64,000 nucleotides of DNA from Oasisia sp. SBJ-2009 (lineage: Eukaryota > Annelida > Polychaeta > Sabellida > Siboglinidae): assembly GCA_964017155.1 (NCBI GenBank), contig OZ024856.1, positions 45,517,610 through 45,581,609 of the forward strand, written 5' to 3'. Shown here piece after piece: positions 1 through 12,300 of this stretch. The notes beneath the pieces were generated by a model. It did no database searches, was not told where the DNA came from, and was given only the letters and a program-made list of their open reading frames with translations. A program made the position numbers and the translations under genes. Each line of letters begins with the position of its first letter. Position 1 is the stretch's first letter.

Positions 1-50
<50 letters not shown>

Positions 51-95
51 TGCGTGCGCGCGCGTGCGTGCGTGCGTGCGTGCGTGTGTGTGTGC
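1..95. repeat. (TG)n / (CGTG)n microsatellite
   Basis: Alternating TG dinucleotides change into CGTG tetranucleotides and a short CG run. The array is cut by the window edge, so its full length is unknown. Reading frames through it are meaningless. Confidence 0.95.
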
Positions 96-640
96 TATAT
101 TATAATTATAGCCCTAGGGATGTGCTGTACTAGTTAGTAGCATCCCACACGACACGGGTCGTTGCTCTTCACTACACAATCCATGGGTAATCATCTGCAT
201 GTACAAGCCGTGGAAGTGAATGGAGTTGAAATATAATTTGTTGGTAATTTACTTCGCCAGTCGCTACCACGTCACCCGTGAGAACAGCGCAGATGCCCGC
301 CCCAGTTTGAAGATGGATACATGACTGAGGGACTCTCGATTGTTTAAGCCCATTCGCATTATATACATTGCATGCAACAAGAGCAGCGTGTCGCTGAAAT
401 CACCTAAAATTATATCACATGATCGAAGGCCGACCATGCACATACACCGTGAGCGATTTCACACGCACATACTCTATTTAAGTTAGACTGATAATGAAGA
501 ACAGCTTGTCATCCTAACGCACCCAAGGAGTCGCCACCAGCTAACAAAATCAGGTTCCCAGAACGTTACCAGGACGTTACCAGAACGTTAATTGTTATTT
601 TACTTGTATGTACGTGTATGTTAGCGTTTTCGAAACGTTA
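96..640. other. Unassigned sequence left of the LINE cluster
   Basis: No gene, RNA or mobile element recognised. The only local structure is a short tandem repetition of an ACGTTACCAG-like word at about 556-590. Confidence 0.5.
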
Positions 641-644
641 TATG

Positions 645-706
<62 letters not shown>

Positions 707-735
707 GGTGCGTGCGTGCGTGCGTGCGTGTGTGA
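641..735. repeat. (TA)n(TG)n(CGTG)n compound microsatellite
   Basis: A run of TA is followed by TG and then CGTG repeats, the same composition as the array at the window start. The poly-Thr/His reading on the opposite strand is an artefact. Confidence 0.93.
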
Positions 736-974
736 GCCTGTTGTTGATTACGTAAGTACCAGTCTTCACTAGCCCTGGCATATCCGAGTCCTTTACAAAA
801 CTCCTCTGTTAGCCTCAGCCAATGAAATCGCGCACGACGGAGGAGAGTGGTCGACCTCCTGTTATGTGATATAACTTTGAGTGATGTCAGCCACACGCTG
901 GTCGTGTTACATGCAATGTTTCGGATGTCATCATCATCATGCTGTCGGTCGCGAAGCGACAAAGACTGCTTCCA

Positions 975-3508
975 TCACTTGACTGTTGCTCTCCATTTGT
1001 CTCTCTGCTGTGAGAGTGATGTCCATGAGTCGATCTTTATGTCTCTCATCTTCAGGTTTCTCTTGATGGTATCTTTGAACCGGAGACGAGGGCGCCCTCT
1101 CTTTCTCTGACCAGAAGACAGTTGCGAGTAGAGAACCTGCTTCGGTAGCCTGTCTGGTGACATCCTCATAAGGTGTCCAGTCCACCGGAGATTCTTTCTG
1201 ATCAGAAGATCTTCCATAGATGGCAGCCCTGTTCGTTCTAGTATTTCCTTGTTTGTCACTTTGTCCATCCAGGTTATCCTCATGATCGAACGCAGATGTC
1301 GCATCATGAAGGCATGCAGCTTTTTCACCTGTCGTCTGTACACTGTCCAGGCCTCAGCTCCATATAGGAGGGTGGACAGCACGATTGCACGGTATATCTT
1401 GCCTTTAACCCGCATGGACACATGGTGGTTGTTCCAGAGCCTCTGGCGTAGTCGGCCGAAAGATGCACTAGCCTTGGCCATCCTCCTCTGTATTTCATCG
1501 TCAATGCATCCATCACTTGATATAGTGCTTCCGAGGTAGGTAAATTCTAGAACAGAGTTCAGCTTGTTTCCATCAACCATGATATCCTCCTCTCGGGTTC
1601 TTGTAGAGTTGGATTGGTACAGCACCTCAGTCTTCTTGATGTTAATCTTCAGGCCGAACTTCTTTGACGCATCGGAGAAAGCATCCACTATTTTCTGCAT
1701 CTCTTCAGCAGTGCACTGTCATCTGCGAATAGCAGCTCTCTCATCAGTATCCGAGTAGTCTTGGTCTTTGCTCTGAAGTGTGCGACGTTGAATAGGTCAG
1801 CGTTCTCTCTGGACTGTATGTAGACTCCATCCCCCATGTCTCGGAAAGCCTCGTCGAGCATTGCTGATAGGAAGATGGAGGAGAGCGTGGGGGCCAGTAC
1901 ACAACCTTGCTTGACCCCATTTGTGACACTGAACGATTCTGAGACTTCTCCTCCAACACTAACATTCGCCATCATTCCAGTATGTAGTGCCTCGATCATT
2001 GTTGTGAACTTCTCTGGGCAGCCATACTTCCTCAGTAGCTGCCATAGCCCAGTCCTCCCAACTGTATCGAACGCCTTGCTGAAGTCGACAAATACCATGT
2101 ACAGTGGTCGGTCCTGTTCAATGCATTTTTCTTGTAGTTGTCGGAGACAAAATATCATATCCACGGTGCTCCGGTTACCTCTGAAGCCACATTGTGTCTC
2201 CGGAACTACCTCTGGTGTTATGTGGGTAGATAGTCTGTTGAGGAGGATCCTCGCGAAGATCTTGCCCGCTATGGAAAGAAGAGAGATTCCTCTATAGTTC
2301 CCACAGTCTGTTCGATCACCTTTCTTGTAGATGGTTACAATGCTGGCATCCTTCCGTGCTTGTGGTACAGAACCCACCTCCCAGGCATTGGTGATTAGTT
2401 GGTGCAGTCTGCTGAACAGATTGTCTCCTCCGTGCTTCCATACTTCTGCGGGAATTCCATCTCCTCCAGGTGCTTTGCCATCTTTCAGGCCGGCGATTGC
2501 TCTAGCCATCTCATCCGTAGTTGGAATCTCATCGAGGCTTGTCTTGATAATGCGCTGCGGGATGTTGTCCAGAGCTTCGTGATCTATGTCGCCAGGGACG
2601 TTGAGTAGCTTCTGGAAGTGTTCACTCCATCTTGCCACAACTCTCTTGCTGTCAGAGAAGGTCTCCATTCCATCTGTTGATTTCAGTTGAACAGGTCCCT
2701 TCTTTTTGGGTCCCCACACTTCCTTCAGCCCATTGTAGAAGCCCTTCATGTTGTTACTCTCAGCAGCTCTCTGCAGCTCCACTGCCTTCCTTTCCCACCA
2801 GTCTGACTTCAGTGCACGCGTGTGTTTTTGTAGCAATCTGCAGGCATCTTTGTATGCTGCAGTGGTGGACCTAGTGCTCCTGGTTTGTAACACTCTCTGG
2901 TGGGCTTGGTCTCTTCTGTTCATAAGAGTCTGTAGCTCCTGGTCATTTGGGTCGAACCAGTCCTGATGTTTTCTGTCTGGCTTGCCAAGATATGTCTTGG
3001 CTGTGCTGTACACGACCTGCTGCAGAGCAGCCCATTCCTCGTCTGGTGTTGAGTTTTCCTTTTCCTCCCATTGGGCGAGAGCACTGTCCATCTCCTGCTC
3101 AAAACTCTCCCTATGGCTGGTGGTACTTAGTTTTGCAATGTTCAGCTTGGTCGACTTACTTGTCCCTTGCCTGTTATGCTTTTGTCGTATTCTGAAAGCC
3201 ACTTTTGACCTCAGCATCTGGTGATCGGTCCAGCAGTTTGCTCCACGCATGACTCGGGTACTGTGGATGTCCATCTTATCCCGACACCTCGTGATAATGA
3301 AGTCGATCATATGCCAATGTCTGGAACGAGGATGCATCCAGGTGGTCTTGCGTTCATCCTTCTGCTTGAACATGGTGTTCGTCACTATCAGTTCGAACTC
3401 AGAGCACAGAGCCAGTAGAAGCTCGCCATTGGAGTTGCATTTCCCAATCCCATGTTTGCCCATGACAAAGGGCCACTTGTCATTTTCTCTTCCTATCCTC
3501 GCATTGAA
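975..3508 (-). pseudogene. Endonuclease C-terminus plus reverse transcriptase of the dead RTE-like LINE
   Basis: Reads from the insertion junction at 3508 down to a stop at 975. The frame that is open from 3508 includes the end of the endonuclease (TDHQ motif), a linker, and RT motifs such as NYRGISLLS, VDFSKAFDTV and LLFADD. Just after FADD, near 1700-1745, a small indel shifts the frame. The C-terminal part (thumb-like region, then a basic KRGRPRLRFKD motif) continues in another frame for about 240 residues. The combined coding content is typical of animal RTE-like LINEs. The frameshift and the inserted element make it non-functional. Confidence 0.85.
3495..3508. repeat. Target-site duplication, left copy
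   Basis: The 14-bp word ATCCTCGCATTGAA occurs here and again at 6679-6692, exactly bracketing the plus-strand LINE. Without one copy and the insert, the host element's endonuclease frame reads through the site (GDFNAR before, IGREN after). Confidence 0.92.
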
Positions 3509-6500
3509 ACTCTGCCATGGACGGTCCCAAGCCCGGCTGAGAAAAGATGAGGGTTGGGCAAAGGGCTAACAACCCTTTCCCGTAAAAAAACAGATTGTTA
3601 CGAAAACATCGACCAAAGGAACTCTACTGAACTTGGGAGAGGGAGGGCCTCCTGGGGAGAGTATGACGCCATGCAGTGAAAGCCGCAAGGAAGCTACATC
3701 GCCAATACCCTTCTTATCTTCCAAGAAAATCTCGAAAATCGGAACATGGAATGTGAGAACCCTGTTCGAAACAAACAAAGCAGCCCAAATAGCAAGGGAA
3801 CGACGGGCCTACAACATCACAGTACTAGGGCTATGTGAAACAAGGTGGACACAGTCAGGGCAAGTCAGACTGAATACGGGAGAAATGATTCTCTATTCGG
3901 GGCATGAAGAGGAAGATGCACATCATACAGAAGGCGTGGCACTCATGTTGTCACATGAGGCACAGAATGCTCTCATTAACTGGGAAGCAGCGGGACCAAG
4001 GATCATCTATGCCGCGTTCAAAACAAAGAAAGAAAACATCAAGCTCAACATCATTCAGTGTTACGCACCCACAAACGACAAGGACGAAGAAACAAAAGAA
4101 GACTTTTACAACAAACTGCAGACATTGTGTGACAAACTGAAGGAGAAGGACATGACGATACTCATGGGAGACTTGAACGCCAAAATCGGATCAGACAACA
4201 GCGGGTACGAAGAAGTCATGGGCAGACAGGGACTTGGCAAAATGAATGAAAATGGCGAGATGTTGGCCGACTTTTGTGCATTTAACAATATGATCATCGG
4301 AGACAGCGTGTTCCCGCATCGCAGGATTCACAAGGCAACCTGGGTATCACCGGACCACAGGACAGAAAATCAAATAGACCATATCTGCATAGGACGGAAG
4401 TTCAGAAGATCAATGCAGGATGTGAGAGTGCAGAGAGGGGCAGATGCAGCCTCAGACCACCATCTAGTGCTGGCCAGAATGAAGATGAAGCTAAAGAAGA
4501 GAGAAGTCAAGCGAAGCACCAGAACGCAGTACAATGTGGACTTCCTACAGGACAGGGTGACAAAAGAGACCTTCCGACTTACAGTCAGAAACAAATACGA
4601 AGCCCTACAAGATATCCTTGATGAAGGAAACATGGACATAGACACACAATGGCAACAGATCAAGGAGATGTGGACCAGCACATGCAGCGAAGTTCTGGGA
4701 AAGAAGAAATACCAACAAAAAGACTGGATTTCTGCAGAGACTGTCAACAAAGTGCAAGTGAGGAAGGAAAAGAAAGGTGCAGTTAACAACAGCCGAACGA
4801 GAGCAGCAAAAGCAGCAGCACAGGAAGAGTATACAGAGGCAAACAGAGCAGTCAAGAACAGCGTAAAAACAGACAAGGCAAACTTCATTGAAGACCTAGC
4901 CAAAGAAGCAGAGGATGCATCAGCCCAAGGAAACATGAAACAACTGTATGATATAACAAGAAAATTAGCAGGAAAGTACAAGAACACAGACAGACCCATC
5001 AAAGATAAGAATGGCAATGTACTTACCAGTGATGAAGACCAGTTGAAGAGATGGAGGGAACATTTTGAAGAACTGCTAAACCGGCCACCACCTCAGAACC
5101 CTCCAGACATCGCACCAGCGGAAGAAGTACTCCAGATAAACTGCGAAAGACCAAGTAAGGCAGAAATTGAGAAAGCCATTCAGCACATGAAGAGAGGGAA
5201 AGCTTCCGGCCCAGACAAAATTCCTGCAGAGGCAATCAAGGCTGACATAGAGACCTCCACCGAGATACTGCATGACCTATTCGGGAAGATATGGGAACAA
5301 GAAGAAATACCAACGGAATGGAAAGAAGGGTACCTTGTGAAGCTCCCAAAGAAAGGCGATATGCAAGAATGTAAGAACTATAGAGGGATAATGCTCCTAT
5401 CAGTACCCGGAAAGGTCCTCAACAGAATAATCTTGGACAGACTGAAGACAGGTGTAGATGCCAAGCTCAGAGACCACCAAGCTGGCTTCCGGAAAGACAG
5501 ATCCTGCACCGACCAAATTGCAACACTGAGAATCATTGTCGAACAATCCATGGAATGGGACTCATCACTGTATATAAACTTCGTTGACTACGAGAAAGCA
5601 TTTGATAACCTTGACAGAGACACGCTGTGGAAACTCCTACAGCACTACGGCATACTTGAGAAATTTATATCTCTGATAAGAAGTAGTTATGAAGACATGG
5701 CATGCAGGGTCATTCATGCAGGACAACTAACGGACTCCTTCATGGTGAAGACAGGTGTGAGGCAAGGATGTCTTTTGTCACCGTTCCTATTCCTGCTCGC
5801 CATAGACTGGATCATGAAAAAGACTACAAAAAATAGAAGAAATGGGATCCAGTGGACACCATGGAGCCAATTGGAGGACCTGGACTTTGCGGATGACCTC
5901 GCTCTCCTCTCACACAGCCATAAACAGATGCAGGAAAAAACAGAGCAGCTAAACACAGTGTCAACACAGCTTGGACTCAACATCAACAGAAGCAAGACAA
6001 AGACTATGAAAGCCAACACAAAGAACAACAACCCCATTACATTGAACGGAGAGCCACTGGAAGAGACAGATGCATTCACATACCTGGGCAGTACAATAAA
6101 CAAAACTGGAGGGACAGAAGAAGACGTCAAAGCAAGAATCCAGAAAGCAAGAGTGGCATTCATCATGTTGAGAAAAATTTGGAGAGCAAAACGAATCAAA
6201 ATTAACACCAAGCTGAGATTGTTTAACTCAAATGTGAAGGCAGTTTTGCTCTACGGAGCGGAGACATGGCGAACCACACAGAAGACACTAAAGAAAATAC
6301 AGACCTTCATCAACAAATGCCTGCGCAGAATACTACACTTGAAGTGGACAGACAAGGTACCGAACACCACACTCTGGAAAACAACCAAGCAACTACCCAT
6401 AGAAAATGAAATAAAGAAGAGAAAATGGAAGTGGATAGGACATACACTAAGGAAACCACCAGAATCAATCACCCGTCAAGCCATCACATGGAACCCCCCA

Positions 6501-6678
6501 TGGAAGAGAAGAAGAGGTAGGCCACGAAACACCTGGCAGAGAGACACAGAAAAAGATACAAAAGAGATGGGGTACACCTGGAAAGAAATGGAGAAGATGG
6601 CCACAGACAGAAAACAGTGGCGTTCCTTAGTCGATGGCCTATGCTCCGAGCGAGCGAAAAGGCATAAATGAATGAAAA
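3509..6678 (+). mobile_element. Full-length RTE-like LINE inserted in another LINE
   Basis: A 3170-bp element bounded by a perfect 14-bp target-site duplication. It has a short 5' UTR of about 124 bp, one ORF (3633-6671), and almost no 3' UTR: the stop codon overlaps a short ATGA-like tail (ATAAATGAATGAAAAA) that abuts the duplication. Short tetranucleotide tails and very short 3' UTRs fit RTE-clade elements. The exact flanks and open ORF indicate a recent insertion. Confidence 0.92.
3633..6671 (+). CDS. LINE ORF: AP-type endonuclease + reverse transcriptase, 1012 aa, intact
   Basis: Encodes the single polyprotein of the inserted LINE, which nicks target DNA and primes reverse transcription there. 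The endonuclease (about residues 35-290) opens with GTWNVRTL, has LCETRW near residue 70, the metal-site motif GDLNAKIG at about 179-186 and SDHH at 274-277. A charged linker follows. The RT (about 530-800) shows the motifs NYRGIMLLS, VDYEKAFDNLD and the catalytic FADDL at 752-756. The C-terminus has YLGS, YGAETW and KRRRGRPRNTW motifs typical of this LINE group. There is no internal stop or frameshift over 1012 codons, and all catalytic motifs I can check are present. The true start could be a later Met (residue 11). It is a transposon gene, not a host gene. Confidence 0.93.
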   Translation: MGEGGPPGESMTPCSESRKEATSPIPFLSSKKISKIGTWNVRTLFETNKAAQIARERRAYNITVLGLCETRWTQSGQVRLNTGEMILYSGHEEEDAHHTEGVALMLSHEAQNALINWEAAGPRIIYAAFKTKKENIKLNIIQCYAPTNDKDEETKEDFYNKLQTLCDKLKEKDMTILMGDLNAKIGSDNSGYEEVMGRQGLGKMNENGEMLADFCAFNNMIIGDSVFPHRRIHKATWVSPDHRTENQIDHICIGRKFRRSMQDVRVQRGADAASDHHLVLARMKMKLKKREVKRSTRTQYNVDFLQDRVTKETFRLTVRNKYEALQDILDEGNMDIDTQWQQIKEMWTSTCSEVLGKKKYQQKDWISAETVNKVQVRKEKKGAVNNSRTRAAKAAAQEEYTEANRAVKNSVKTDKANFIEDLAKEAEDASAQGNMKQLYDITRKLAGKYKNTDRPIKDKNGNVLTSDEDQLKRWREHFEELLNRPPPQNPPDIAPAEEVLQINCERPSKAEIEKAIQHMKRGKASGPDKIPAEAIKADIETSTEILHDLFGKIWEQEEIPTEWKEGYLVKLPKKGDMQECKNYRGIMLLSVPGKVLNRIILDRLKTGVDAKLRDHQAGFRKDRSCTDQIATLRIIVEQSMEWDSSLYINFVDYEKAFDNLDRDTLWKLLQHYGILEKFISLIRSSYEDMACRVIHAGQLTDSFMVKTGVRQGCLLSPFLFLLAIDWIMKKTTKNRRNGIQWTPWSQLEDLDFADDLALLSHSHKQMQEKTEQLNTVSTQLGLNINRSKTKTMKANTKNNNPITLNGEPLEETDAFTYLGSTINKTGGTEEDVKARIQKARVAFIMLRKIWRAKRIKINTKLRLFNSNVKAVLLYGAETWRTTQKTLKKIQTFINKCLRRILHLKWTDKVPNTTLWKTTKQLPIENEIKKRKWKWIGHTLRKPPESITRQAITWNPPWKRRRGRPRNTWQRDTEKDTKEMGYTWKEMEKMATDRKQWRSLVDGLCSERAKRHK

Positions 6679-6692
6679 ATCCTCGCATTGAA
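6679..6692. repeat. Target-site duplication, right copy
   Basis: Second perfect copy of ATCCTCGCATTGAA (first at 3495-3508), directly after the A-rich/ATGA tail of the plus-strand LINE. Confidence 0.92.
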
Positions 6693-7282
6693 GTCTCCTA
6701 TCAGCAGTAGCTTATCTGTATGAGGGATGCCACTGAGCACACTTGCCAGCTGGTTGTAGAAGGCCTCCTTGTTTTCATCTGGGTTTGTCATTGTTGGAGC
6801 GTACACGCTGATAATTGTAGCAAAGTTGTCCTTGCTCAGAGGTAGTCTCATCGTCATGATTCTGTCACTTATATTACTGGCCGTGGCATTTCTGTCAGCT
6901 TTGTGACGATATCCTTCTTGATAGCAAAGCCCACTCCTGCCTCCCTTCTTTCTCCTTCCGGTTTTCCACTCCAGAAGAAAGAGTATTCCAAGTCATCGAG
7001 ACTACCAGACTCTGAGAACCGTGTTTCACATAGGGCGGCTATGTCGATGTTGTATTTGGCAAGTTCCATTGCTACTAGTGCTGTACATCTTTCTGGTCGG
7101 TTAGCTCCTTCTCGGTCGAGGAGAGTCCTGACGTTCCATTGTCCAATTGTCAGTAGTTGTCTTCTTTGTCTTCTTCTTCCTAGCTGATTTTTCACTGTCG
7201 ACGGAAGATGAGGTCGAGCAGCGCGGTCCTTGGTAACCCGGGCGACGGCCGATCCGGTATGGAGTTTCATACAGTTGTACAT
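6693..7282 (-). pseudogene. Endonuclease N-terminus of the dead RTE-like LINE
   Basis: The minus-strand reading from about 7282 carries the endonuclease opening (GQWNVRTLLD, ALCETRFSESG) and, in a shifted frame below about 6860, ISVYAPT and LLIGDFNAR. The frame change near 6855-6870 follows PRPV, where the expected reading SDRIMTMRLPL is displaced by a small indel next to a TAATATAA stretch. The domain is then cut by the LINE inserted at 6692/3508. Confidence 0.85.
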
Positions 7283-8220
<938 letters not shown>

Positions 8221-8590
8221 TGTTCTAGTTCGACTCTGCTTACTTCCACGGTTTTCGGAATCGATTAATACTGTAGTAGTGCGGCGGTACTACCAGTGTG
8301 TGCATGTGGGCGTGTGCATGTGTGTGTGCTCGCATGTCACGTGTGTATGTGTGCTATTTAATTATTTTTTTATTCGCAGATCGTAGTTACGTGCTTACAA
8401 TACAACCTCTGTGTTTGTAAAATTAAAATAATGTAATATAACACAACCCACCCCTATGTTAGCCGAATACTGTATATATATAATTATTATTACCATTATA
8501 GTTGTTTCACAGTAAATCTGGCTGCGACAGCGAGGTATAATTTTTAAAAGTGCAGTCCCGCGAGTACAATATGTTGGCACTTACTAAAGG
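8221..8590. other. NAA30 upstream region, no gene seen
   Basis: Holds a degenerate TG-rich patch at about 8297-8355 and AT-rich sequence. Nothing else is recognised. Confidence 0.5.
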
Positions 8591-8628
8591 CGCATGCGTT
8601 GTTTGATAAACAAAATGGCGGCGTCGTG
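8591..8628 (+). promoter_or_regulatory. Likely NAA30 core promoter motifs and a 4-codon uORF
   Basis: An NRF1-like GCGCATGCG lies at about 8590-8598, and AAAATGGCGGCG at 8612-8623 matches the YY1-type initiator seen at many animal housekeeping genes. The ATG inside this motif opens a very short uORF (Met-Ala-Ala-Ser-stop, 8614-8628) about 130 nt before the NAA30 start codon. Motif identity is read directly; promoter function is inferred. Confidence 0.5.
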
Positions 8629-8758
8629 ATAGTAATGTAAATTGTGTTTGACTTGGAATTTCTACGGTTTTTGTTGTTTTTCTGTTCAATGTGAAGTTTA
8701 ATTTAATACTACACGTGCTAAAACTCAACCACACTAGTGTTGTAACAATATCGTGCTC

Positions 8759-9391
8759 ATGGCAGACGAAGAGCGTTCACAAAATCACGAAGCGCAACAT
8801 GCAAACTGTTCGAATATGGCTGTTGCCTGTGACAGCCGTAACTCGTGTGACACATTGGAACATTCGATCACCAATAATAAGACGTCCGGTCGGAAAGTTG
8901 CCACTCAGTCGAATGGGTACATCAAACACAATTACGATGAAAACAAATTAATACATGCGGTGAATGAAAATGCGTCGGGGTTTAGGAAAGCAGACGTTTC
9001 ACCTAGCACAGAAAGTGACAGCCAATCAAAAGATCCTGGAACTACAGCATTTGATGTGTCATATCAAGAGAAAATCGAAAGTAAAGTTGAGACTAGTTGC
9101 TGCAAAGTTGAACCTGATAATGTACATAATTGTTGTGATGGTACAGAACTGTGTGCTGCTACAAATTGTGTGGATGGTATTACCGACCAACTGTCACACA
9201 CTAGCTTATCAGACTCCACTACAAGCCCTACTGCACGAAAGGATGTTCGTCTAGGCATAGAATACGTTGTCTATGAGTCGGAACTACAAATGCCAGACAT
9301 CATGAGGCTAATAACGAAGGACCTGTCTGAACCATATTCAATTTATACATACAGATACTTCATACATAACTGGCCAAAGCTGTGCTTTCTG
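8759..9391 (+). CDS. NAA30: NAA30 exon 1
   Basis: Residues 1-211: the disordered N-terminal extension and the first part of the GNAT domain to LCFL. The donor is GCAAGT rather than GT. The nearby GT (after CTGGCAA) would put exon 2 out of frame, so a GC-AG intron is the consistent reading. Confidence 0.92.
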
Positions 9392-12300
9392 GCAAGTATT
9401 CATGTTTTTTATTGAGTGTTATTATACAAATTGTGTTTATATTCTATGGCTAAATTTCATAAAGCCTTTAAAAAATTTATTTTGGGATGCTAGGAGAAAA
9501 AGGTTTCAAGATGTACCAGTGCTTAAAATAAAATTCTTCTGGGAGATGAAGTACTTCCACAAATTTACAAAGAGTAAATAAATTTATAAAAACTAATGTG
9601 AATATATATTTAGATTAGTTTGTATTTTTGACAGTATTAATTAGCTGGTGATGATAGTTTGTTTTATAAATGTCTTCCTTGGTGATTGATTGTTGTCGTG
9701 CTGGTAATATAAAACTCTTTCAACTAAAGTTGTTATGTCGATGAACTAACAGCTATCAACAACTGTTCTTTCTGGATTTCCCTTGGTAGCCTTTGCTAAT
9801 TAACCCTTTATTTTCAAGTACAAAGTGCGATTGTTTATTGTAAATTCAAGTCAGTCTTTGATTACCACCAGAGTCCAAGAGTTCACTGTTCACTATTCCA
9901 TCGTTTACCCTCCAGACTGCTTCAACTGCCCTTGGCATAATAGTAGTATGTTTATTTAGGAAAAATAGTCCGTATGTATACATAAAATTTAAAATAAAAA
10001 GTACAATACTTAAAGGACAAAAAAAGGCTACGGCTTCATGTCATACACCTAATAGAGTTTATACAAAGTAACAATTTCCACATATACTCAATTTTTTAAC
10101 GTCAGCGGTTTACTCAGAATGTGACTTTAAAGTCTAAAATTCTAACGAAATCCACGATGGTCTAGACGTCGCCATAGGTGAAGGGTTAATTTGGCTTGGC
10201 CATTCAGCGCGCGGCATTCTATATCTCGGTCAGCTTCCGGCGACGTCGTTAAGGGTCAACAACTTCGAGTCTTCGATGGTTGAAACAACCGGTAGTATTG
10301 AAGCAATGGATTCACGTTGGTGATTTGCGGGCGTACTGTTTGTCAATTTGCTCGGTCCATTTTGAGGAGAAATGCTTTGATGTAGACATGTATCATCAGT
10401 TGATGGGATGATTTCAGCGATAACAATAATAGACAACTTTATATTTACCGTCATCAGCATGTTACGCGCGTTGCCGAGTTGCAGCCATTTCATGACAACA
10501 GCCAAACCCTATGCAGGGAATCAACGTGGAGAGCGCATCGATCACCGTCGTGACGTCATTCTTCGTCTAAGATGGGGTAGCGCATAGAATTTGGATAGCT
10601 GGGTGTTAACAAATATTTTTCTGGCAAACCGCTGGCGTTAAAAAATGAGTATATGTGGAAATTGTTACTTTATATTAACTCTATTAGGTGTATGCCACGT
10701 AAAAGTTAACTTTGTTTGTCCTTTAAAAAACAACAGGCAATTATGGGGTATTTGTAAGTAAAATATTAAATAAGTGGGTAATATAAAATAAATAAATAAG
10801 TAATGATATAAAATTAAATAAGTGATTACAAAAATAGAGTAAAAATACAATACATTATTATATGTACAATAGAGATCTCCAGTATGTGTAAATAGAGTTT
10901 CTAAAATGTATATCAATATGAAAGTAATTGACAAATAAAGAGTTTTCAGACTGGTGAAGTAAAATATAGTTTTAAAAACTTTTAATACACATTACACACT
11001 TTTACAATAAAAACAAGTTTTGTACATTTAACATTGCTATAGAATAATGGAATTGTTCTGTAAAATATAATGTGGCATAGCCTTGCTGCCAAAGTCCATA
11101 TATGGCATACTGTACAAATATCCCATGTACACAATACAGATTTATTTGATTGTAATAGGACTACTGGTAGTCAGTACAACTGTTTTCCCATTTCAATAAA
11201 AAATTGTTTTAAATGAAAAAAATTGACAATGTTTTTTTTCCATCACACAAATAAACTATGAATAACAATTTATGTGAATGGAAGAAGAATACTTGTGATG
11301 TTGGGCAGATAAAACCTAAAGGTTTTGCAGATTTATTGATTGTGAGATTCTATGAGAATGCTGGAAAACTGGCTGGTTGCGCAGATATATAGTGACCAGT
11401 TTAAAATGAAATGTAGTTAAGAAGTACAGATTTCTACCAAAAGAACTGGCAAGGAATAATGATAGAAATATATTATCTGTTGCAGGCTATGGATGGGGAC
11501 AAGTGTGTTGGTGCCATCGTGTGCAAACTGGATATGCACAAGAAGATGGTGAGACGAGGATACATCGCCATGTTGGCAATCGACAATGATGTCAGGAGAC
11601 GTGGCATTGGTCAGTCTTGCAGATACTATCGCCATCTAAATTTTTCTGTTTTTGTTTTGAACACAAAAGTAAAATACCAAGGATGAACCAGTTATGTTGT
11701 ACCAAGTTTTTTATTTAAATGAAAATAGAGATAGTTGTTAGATAGCTGTATCTAAGAATGGTTAATAAAAGATCAATGGTTAGCTCTCTTAGGGATCATC
11801 TCAGAATTCAGTTGAAATTACTTTGTTTTGGGGTAATAGGGGTCAGAGGCAGTTTTGTCTGGTGTCAGACATCAATATTTTATATTTACGTTTCATGCTG
11901 ATACTGATGTCGTGTGAGATGCACATTGTTAATAAATAAGTGTTATGTTGGTGCCATCATGTCAGTGTTCATCAGCATTTGTCTGAGGGGTCAGAGGACA
12001 TATGGTGTGTACTGTGTAGGTTCAGTGGGACAGTTGAAATTTAATTAATAACACAACTGATACTGATTATCAACCCAACTTGATAAGCCTTTCTAATATT
12101 TAATATAACATGTTTTAGCCAATTGGGACAAATTATACACAATTAAAAAAATTAACAAATACTTCATACTTCCCTTCACATTGTTTCAGAGATATTTGTA
12201 AATAACAATGTTAGGGAAAACATAGCCATGTAAATACAGCAACATAACATTTAAACCGTAGGTATTAACAGGTATGCTATTGTAGTAATTAGAAAAGTGT

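Noticed and set aside
8753..8758. Upstream GTG start for NAA30
   Set aside because: Animal genes start at ATG; the ATG at 8759 is two codons downstream and in frame.
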